From: a virus
Length of the DNA stretch: 37,735 bases
Direction: 5' to 3' (one strand)
IMG/VR virus record: IMGVR_UViG_3300020201_000004
Coordinates: 1 to 37,735 of that record
Part shown: piece after piece, positions 28,484 to 35,000 of the stretch
Layout of the letters: each line of letters starts with the position of its first letter
Position numbering within the stretch: the first letter of the stretch is position 1
Made by a program: the position numbers and the translations under genes
Notes under the pieces: generated by a model
Seen by the model: the letters and a program-made list of their open reading frames with translations, nothing else
Databases searched by the model: none
What the model was told of the DNA's origin: nothing

Positions 28484-31161
28484 TGGGTAAACAAAGCGCT
28501 CCTCCCGCACCAGACTACAGCAGCTCCTACTCCGAGGGCGTCAAGGCGGACGCAGCCTCCGTTCCAGTTCGGCTTGGCGCCGAGAACGCTTCGCGCACAG
28601 GCGGCAAGTATTACATGGACGACTCGGGCATCCTGACCAAGCAAGCGCCCGTGCCCTCCCTAAACCCCGCCTACCGGCAGGGCTACGACGACCAGGTCAA
28701 GCTCGGTGACACGCGGACTTTTCCGCAATACCTCAACGACTATCAGGCCGACTCAGGGGACAAGAACCCCTTGATCCAAGAGTACATCGCACGCGATGGA
28801 CAGCAGCCGCCGCCGGGGAAACTCCTCGACTACGGAACCGGCGACGCCGGCCGCGCGGAACTGGATATCGCAAACCAGACCCGGCTCATGGAAGCCGGCT
28901 CCAAAATGGCGAGCCAGTACGAACGCCAGCGGCTGACCGACAGCCTCGATCTGCTGCCGCAGTTCAATAACCTGAATCTGGACATGCAGAAACAGGGCTA
29001 TGCGGCCCAGCTCGACGCGGCGACGAAGGGCGAGCAGAGCCGGCTCGACATGGAGCTGAAGTACCGTCCGCAGTTTACGGACTCGGAGCTCACATCCCAG
29101 CAAAAGGCGTTCGATCAGTCCTTGGCGCAGAGTAAAGTCGGCACTCGCTCGGTGGCCGATCTCCAGGCGGAACTCATGCCGCTCATGAATAGACTGGGGA
29201 TCGATTCCCAGTCGGAGGCGTTTCGCTCGGCAATCGGGCTTAATAAGGAAGCGGCGACGGCGGCGAATTCCTTGTTTGACGACCTCAATATCAACAACAG
29301 AACGCTCCAGGATCAGCAGCAGGCCTTTACGCAGAATTCCGTTCAGAACCGAGTAGGCGCGCAGCAGACGACGGACATGCAGACGAGTCTGCTTCCGATC
29401 CTGAATAAGCTCGGGATCGATATGCAGGACGATGCGAACGCCTCCGGCAGAAAGAATGCAATCACGGCCGCGACCCAACAGGCCGGACTGCAACAGTACA
29501 TCCTGCCGATGCTCAATAAACTGCAAATCGGGATGCAGGACCAGGTGCAATCGAAGAACGAGGGCGCGGACGCGCGCGCCTACCAGACCAATTACGGACA
29601 AAATCGGCAGTCGGCGCTAGGCGCGGCAGACCTCGCCGACCAAATCAATCCCCGGATGTCCGCGATACAGATCGCAAATCAGAGGGCGGCAAATGCGCAA
29701 AGCCGGACCGACGCCACGCTCAATTCCGAGCAGATGGCGGAGCTTATGGCGAAATACAATCCGCAGACGCAGGCCATGAACATGGCCAACCAGTCCCAAG
29801 CAAACAAAGCCAGTCTGCAGGATTCGAGCACCGCCTACAAAGCGGGCATGGATCTCTCGATGGACTACGGGAACAAGCTCAATGCGTCCAACTTGGAGCG
29901 GCAGCTTGCCGCGGACGATCAAAGCCTGTCCCAGTCTGGGAAAGCCATGCGTATGGGGGCGAACATGTCCCAGGAGCTCATGCCGCAGATTAACCGGGCG
30001 AACCTAGGCATGCAAAGAGAGGCGGATAATCTAGGGATGAGTCAGAGCGTGAATGCTGTCCGCCAGGGTGCAGCGCTGCAGAATGAACTGTTGCCGCAAC
30101 TCAATGCGACCGGGCTCGAGAACCAAGCGGCCGGCCGCCGGTCCGCCCTCGCGAGCATCAAGGAAACGGACGCCACGCGGTACAATACACGGGAACAGCT
30201 CGGTCAGCAGGTCATGTCTGACCTGGCGCTCGGGGATCAATTATCGGATCCGCAGCGCAGCCGGCTCCAAAATCAGATGCGGGGCGCCCAGGGCGCCCGA
30301 GGCAATGTCCTTGGAGGAGCGGCCGCGGTGCAAGAGATCTTGGCCGAGACCGACTACCAGGACCGGATGAAGGCGCAGCGCCAGGCGGCCGCCCAGGACT
30401 TCGTTAACTCGGGCGACATCCTCCCGCAGTTTGCGACCATGGGCGCCAGTGACCCGATGCGGGATTTTTCGACCAATCGCCAGTTTAACGCCTCGCAGAT
30501 TTCGGATCCGACCCGGGATTTTTCCGTAAACCGGGGGGCTGCCTCAACCATGAGTGCGGACTTGGCTCCGCAGCTGTTCGCTCCACAAACCGGATACAAG
30601 GGGGCCGACGTCTCGAACCCCGCGCTTGCCTATCAGGCGCAAAGCGGAGTGCAGGCCTACGGCGTGGCCGATCCGATGGCGCAATTTAAGGTTAATTCGG
30701 ATACCGCGAAGGGTGGGCAGTACGCGGGAATGTCGGTCGGGAACTCGGCCGCACTCTATAATCCCAATTCGAACGTGGGAGCGGTCGGGGTAAACAATAC
30801 GATTCAGCAGGTTTCGCCCAACAGCACGGGGGCGAACCGGGCGAACCCGCAGGGGATGTTCACCGGAGCGAACATTTCCGCGGCTCAGCCGGTCAATCCT
30901 TTGATGCCGAACTTTTCGGCGGGGGGGTATTCGCCGAACATTCCAAACTTCCAAGCCACGACGACGGCCGGACCGAACCTCAACCCGACGCAGATTTCCC
31001 GGGCTTCGCCGTTCCAGTTCACAAATGGGAATGCAGGGACCAATTCGACCGGCTTTGCGCAGCAGAGCTATCAGCAGAAATCGGCGAATGTCGCCGAATC
31101 GAACAAACAAATGAGCAGTGCCATCGGCGGGGCCGTGGGGATGGCCGCCATGTTCATGTAA
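28483..31161 (+). CDS. Internal virion (ejection) protein with degenerate repeats
   Basis: The 892-residue protein is hydrophilic and rich in Q, N, A and M. From about residue 140 to 560 it has loose repeats with a core such as LLPQFNNLNLDMQKQ, LMPLMNRLGIDSQSE, LLPILNKLGIDMQDD, ILPMLNKLQIGMQDQ, LMPQINRANLGMQRE and LLPQLNATGLENQ, about 50-80 residues apart. The end is a short hydrophobic segment (SSAIGGAVGMAAMFM). Large Q/N-rich helical proteins coded just after the neck genes are typical ejection proteins, stored in the capsid and forming a channel through the envelope. Its start ATG overlaps the previous stop. Confidence 0.65.
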   Translation: MGKQSAPPAPDYSSSYSEGVKADAASVPVRLGAENASRTGGKYYMDDSGILTKQAPVPSLNPAYRQGYDDQVKLGDTRTFPQYLNDYQADSGDKNPLIQEYIARDGQQPPPGKLLDYGTGDAGRAELDIANQTRLMEAGSKMASQYERQRLTDSLDLLPQFNNLNLDMQKQGYAAQLDAATKGEQSRLDMELKYRPQFTDSELTSQQKAFDQSLAQSKVGTRSVADLQAELMPLMNRLGIDSQSEAFRSAIGLNKEAATAANSLFDDLNINNRTLQDQQQAFTQNSVQNRVGAQQTTDMQTSLLPILNKLGIDMQDDANASGRKNAITAATQQAGLQQYILPMLNKLQIGMQDQVQSKNEGADARAYQTNYGQNRQSALGAADLADQINPRMSAIQIANQRAANAQSRTDATLNSEQMAELMAKYNPQTQAMNMANQSQANKASLQDSSTAYKAGMDLSMDYGNKLNASNLERQLAADDQSLSQSGKAMRMGANMSQELMPQINRANLGMQREADNLGMSQSVNAVRQGAALQNELLPQLNATGLENQAAGRRSALASIKETDATRYNTREQLGQQVMSDLALGDQLSDPQRSRLQNQMRGAQGARGNVLGGAAAVQEILAETDYQDRMKAQRQAAAQDFVNSGDILPQFATMGASDPMRDFSTNRQFNASQISDPTRDFSVNRGAASTMSADLAPQLFAPQTGYKGADVSNPALAYQAQSGVQAYGVADPMAQFKVNSDTAKGGQYAGMSVGNSAALYNPNSNVGAVGVNNTIQQVSPNSTGANRANPQGMFTGANISAAQPVNPLMPNFSAGGYSPNIPNFQATTTAGPNLNPTQISRASPFQFTNGNAGTNSTGFAQQSYQQKSANVAESNKQMSSAIGGAVGMAAMFM

Positions 31162-31184
31162 CTTTCAAAGGAGATACACATATG
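31161..31184 (+). promoter_or_regulatory. Strong ribosome binding site like the T7 gene 10 leader
   Basis: The 21 bases before the ATG at 31182 read ACTTTCAAAGGAGATACACA and T, with AGGAG eight bases upstream of the start. This is close to the T7 gene 10 leader (ACTTTAAGAAGGAGATATAC and ATATG), differing by a few bases. It is the only fully canonical Shine-Dalgarno I could find in the window. Confidence 0.7.
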
Positions 31185-32015
31185 AGCTTCATGGACGGAT
31201 TTTCTCAGGGCGCCGGGGTGGTCCTTAGCGCCAAACGGCTCAAAGCAGACCGAGAGGATCGGGCGAAGAGCCGCGAGGATCGCGCGGCGGAGATCAAACT
31301 CCAGCTCGAGCGCGAAGAGCGGCAGGACCGGTTCCAAAAGGAACAGCTTGCCGAGCGCATCAAAGCGGACACGCAGCGCGACCGGCAGCAACGCCTTTAC
31401 AAGATGGAGGACGACATGGATCGAACGATCGAGCGCTCGCAGGACCGCAGCGGCCGGGAAAGATTGCTGAGCGCGCAGGTAGGGGCCCTCGATCGTCAGG
31501 GGCAGCCGCGCCCGCAAGCGCCAGTCAGGCCGGATGCACCGACCACGCCCTTCGGGAAAATGGCCTCCGACCTGGACCTATACGACAAGATGAAGAGCTC
31601 AGGGATTCAGGAGGCCGTCGCAGCCCTTGACACGGGCGACATCGAGAAGATCACGCCCACACAGGAGAAGCTCTCGCGAATCACCTCCATGGATCCACTG
31701 AAGCCGGCAACGCCAAAGCCAGAAATGGGGGAACTGGAAATGCCTTACGGTAGCGAGGAAGACATTGTCGCAGGACGTGGAGGCAAAGCGAAGATGAGGC
31801 TACCGCTCGACGAAATCAAAGCGGCCGTGGGAATGATCGCCGCGCAGCAAACGCCGCCGATGTCCCCGGGCGTGGGGCCCGGGACCGCGCAGGTGCAAGG
31901 CGGTGCGAAACCGCTCACTGCCGAGGACCAGCAAGCAATTCAGTGGGCTCGGGCCAATCCCAATGACCCGCGCGCCCAGGCCATTCTCCAGAAGCATTTT
32001 AATAGTGCCCGATGA
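31182..32015 (+). CDS. Internal virion protein, charged coiled coil (277 aa)
   Basis: After a short N-terminus (MSFMDGFSQGAGVVLSAKR), residues 20-95 are an extremely charged helix (EDRAKSREDRAAEIKLQLER, DTQRDRQQRLYKMEDDMDRT) that would form a long coiled coil. The remainder is proline-rich and disordered with a helical end (AIQWARANPNDPRAQAILQK). It is flanked by two probable ejection proteins and has the best ribosome site in the genome, so it is likely made in quantity and packaged. The stop overlaps the giant gene as ATGA. Confidence 0.62.
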   Translation: MSFMDGFSQGAGVVLSAKRLKADREDRAKSREDRAAEIKLQLEREERQDRFQKEQLAERIKADTQRDRQQRLYKMEDDMDRTIERSQDRSGRERLLSAQVGALDRQGQPRPQAPVRPDAPTTPFGKMASDLDLYDKMKSSGIQEAVAALDTGDIEKITPTQEKLSRITSMDPLKPATPKPEMGELEMPYGSEEDIVAGRGGKAKMRLPLDEIKAAVGMIAAQQTPPMSPGVGPGTAQVQGGAKPLTAEDQQAIQWARANPNDPRAQAILQKHFNSAR

Positions 32016-35000
32016 GTTTCGACCCCGATTTGTATCTGGCCGGCAAGCCTCAGCCGACCACCGCGCCGACATCGACGTTCGATCCCGACGCTTACCTTGC
32101 GGGGAAACCGCAGCGGAAAGCGTTCGATCCGGACGAGTACATCGAGAGAAACGGAGTCTACGATACGCAGAGCGATCTGAAGGACACCGTAAACACCCTG
32201 GTGCGCTCGGCTCACGAGGGCTGGACCGGAGCGATCGAGGGAGGCGAGCGCATGCTGTCCTCCGCGCCGGAGATGGTGGGTAAGATCGCCGAACTCTACA
32301 CGAAAGGCCGGCAGGCCGGCGGAGCGGACAGCGGCCAATCCCCGCAAGACCAGTCGGCGGCCCTTCAGACGATCCGGACGAACACCGCGCAGATCCGGCC
32401 CGCACTCGAGCAGTCGGGCGTGATCGGAAAGGCGATGACGTCCGGCATGGATTACCTAAAGAAGGACGCCGACTTCCTGCAGGCCCGCCGCCAGAAGGTC
32501 GACGCCGCCCTCCCGATCGATAGAGACTTTGCCGGCAGCACCTTCGGGGGCGTGACGGCGGCCGTAGGACAGATCGGCAGCCAGATCCCCGCCATGCTCT
32601 CAGGCTTGGGCTTACCGACCGCCATCGGTCAAATGTATGACCAGGGCTACCACGACGCGAAACAACACGGTGCGGACGAAGGAACGGCGGCCGTGTCCGG
32701 TCTGGGTAACATGCCGCAAGCGGCCCTCGAATTCGCCGCCGACAAAATGCAGCTCGGGCCCGTGCTCGACCTGCTGAAGAAAGGCAAGGCCGGGGCGCGC
32801 ACCGCTTCGAAAGTCGCGGGCAACGTGATGGGTGCGGCCGCAACCGAGGCCGGCACCGAAGCCGTGCAGCAGGTGGCAGGCAACGCCGTAGCCATGGGGC
32901 TCTACGAGCGGGACCGCACGTTAACCGAGGGAGTTGGCCAAGCGGCGCTTGTCGGCGGCATCGCCGGCGGCGGGATCCGCGGCGGAGCCGAGGGAGTGTC
33001 CGCACTCCTCGACACCGGCCAAAACGTGCAGGAGTCGCAAAAGACGCTCGAGGCCCAGCAAGCGCAGCTCCTCGAGGGCAAGCGCCCGGCGATGATGTTT
33101 CCTGCAAAAACAAAGGAAGCGCTCGACCTACCCGACGGATTCGAACGCGTACAGACGCCCCGGGGAATTTTCCACTATAACCCGGCGCTCGTCTCCGCGG
33201 AGAAGGTGCAGGAACTCAGCGCGGCCGGCCGCGAAAATGAAATCCTTAACCTGGGCTCGGTCTCGAAGCCAGAGGCCATGCAACGCGCGGCCGCGGGGGA
33301 TCCCTTGGTGTCGATCACCGAGCGCGACGCGCAAGGAAACGAAGTCCGCGCCGCCGCCGGAAACGAATCCATGGCCGCGCAGACAATGGCCGAACTTGAG
33401 AGGACGAAAACTAATGGCAACACCATCGGCAAGGAAACGCCGGGGCAGACGATCCTCGAACGGATCCGCGCCGACATCGACGCCCAGGAGGCAGGAACGC
33501 GTGAAACGCAGGAGCGCGAAGAGCGCCAGCGGGACGAACGCCAGGCGGAACTGCGCTCCAAGCAAAACCAATTTGATTCAACAATGGCGGCCGCGCGCGC
33601 GCTCGCCGCGGATCAGGACGCCGACTACACGAAAATCTCCGGTGCTCTCACAAGCCTGACGTCCTACGCGGAGGACAATTCCCTAGGGATCCGGCAGGAC
33701 CAGCGCAACCAGGCGCTGGCAGCGATCGCGAAGCTCGAACCCCGTGCGGCCGCCATGCGGCCCGCGTTCGAGGCGGAGCAATCCCAGCGAGCCGATGCGG
33801 CCAAGATCGCAGCGCAGCAGGAGGAACTCGCGAAGCGCGCCCGGATCCAAGCGGACCGTGCGGCCGTGAAGCAGCAGGCCGCCCAGGGGATCGGTGCGTC
33901 CGGCGAAATCGTTTATGCCCGGCTAAAGGACATTGACCTCGAGACTCGCGCCGTCGCCGGCGACAAGCGGGCGGAGCGTGAACTCATGCAGCGGGCCGAG
34001 CGCGAGGACGATCCACGCGAAAGCCTTCTGGCGGCCTTGGCGAGCGTCAAACTGCCCTCGACCGACGGCGGCCTTGGCACCGAGCTTAAGCTCCTTCGCG
34101 AGGACATGACGCCGGCCCAGCAGCGGGCACTGATTGGCAAGAAGGGCGACAGTCTCGACCGGACAGCGGAAGCGCTCCGCGGCCGCGGCTTCACTGAGAT
34201 TCTGACACCGGACGACGTGATCACGTTTACGCAGCGCGCTCTGCGCGGGGAAGACATCCGGGCGAACCAATCAGGCGGTGATGAAATCGGGGATGTGAGC
34301 TATGCCACGGAAAACCGGCTGAAGGTGCAGCCGCTCGAGGGGCTCACCGAGAAAGAGCGTGCCCACGAAACCCGGTTTGCGGAGCAACTAAACGCCGCCA
34401 CCGATGCGGAAAATGATGCACGATACGATGCCTTGCCGGAAAGCAAAGGCGGATGGGTGCTCAATACTGATATCGGCCGGGAACTGGATCCGGAATTTAA
34501 AGGGGCGGCGAGGGCTGAGCTAAGCCGGGCGACGCACCGGCCGGCAGGACGTTATATCCGGGACCGATTTTCCCGGATACTCAAGAAGATGACACCGGCG
34601 GAAAACCCCGTTGTTCGATTCCTTTCCGGCGGCGGAGGGAGCGGAAAATCGAGCGTGCTGCCGGGGTCAATGCAGAATGGCGTCCTTACCTACGACACCA
34701 CGTTTTCCAGTACAAAGGATGCGTTTGCCGATATAGACGAGGCCCTTCAGTCCGGCCGCCGCATCCTGATAGACTACGTACACCGGCCGATCGAAGGAGC
34801 GATAACAGGCGCAATTTTCCGCGCCAAGAAACCCAGTGACGGCCGCACGGTTCCACTGCAGACACTCGCCCGGGCGCATTACGGAGCGCAGCAAACATTT
34901 CTTGCGGTGGCAGAGCGCTACACCAATGACCCGAGAGTCGTTCTGAAGGCGTGGGACAACTCCGGCCCCGAGGGCTCCGCGTACAGGGTGGCCAATCCGG

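Noticed and set aside
31800-33113. 437-codon open frame on the - strand
   Set aside because: Arginine/serine/proline-rich shadow of the giant gene with no start signal or family likeness.
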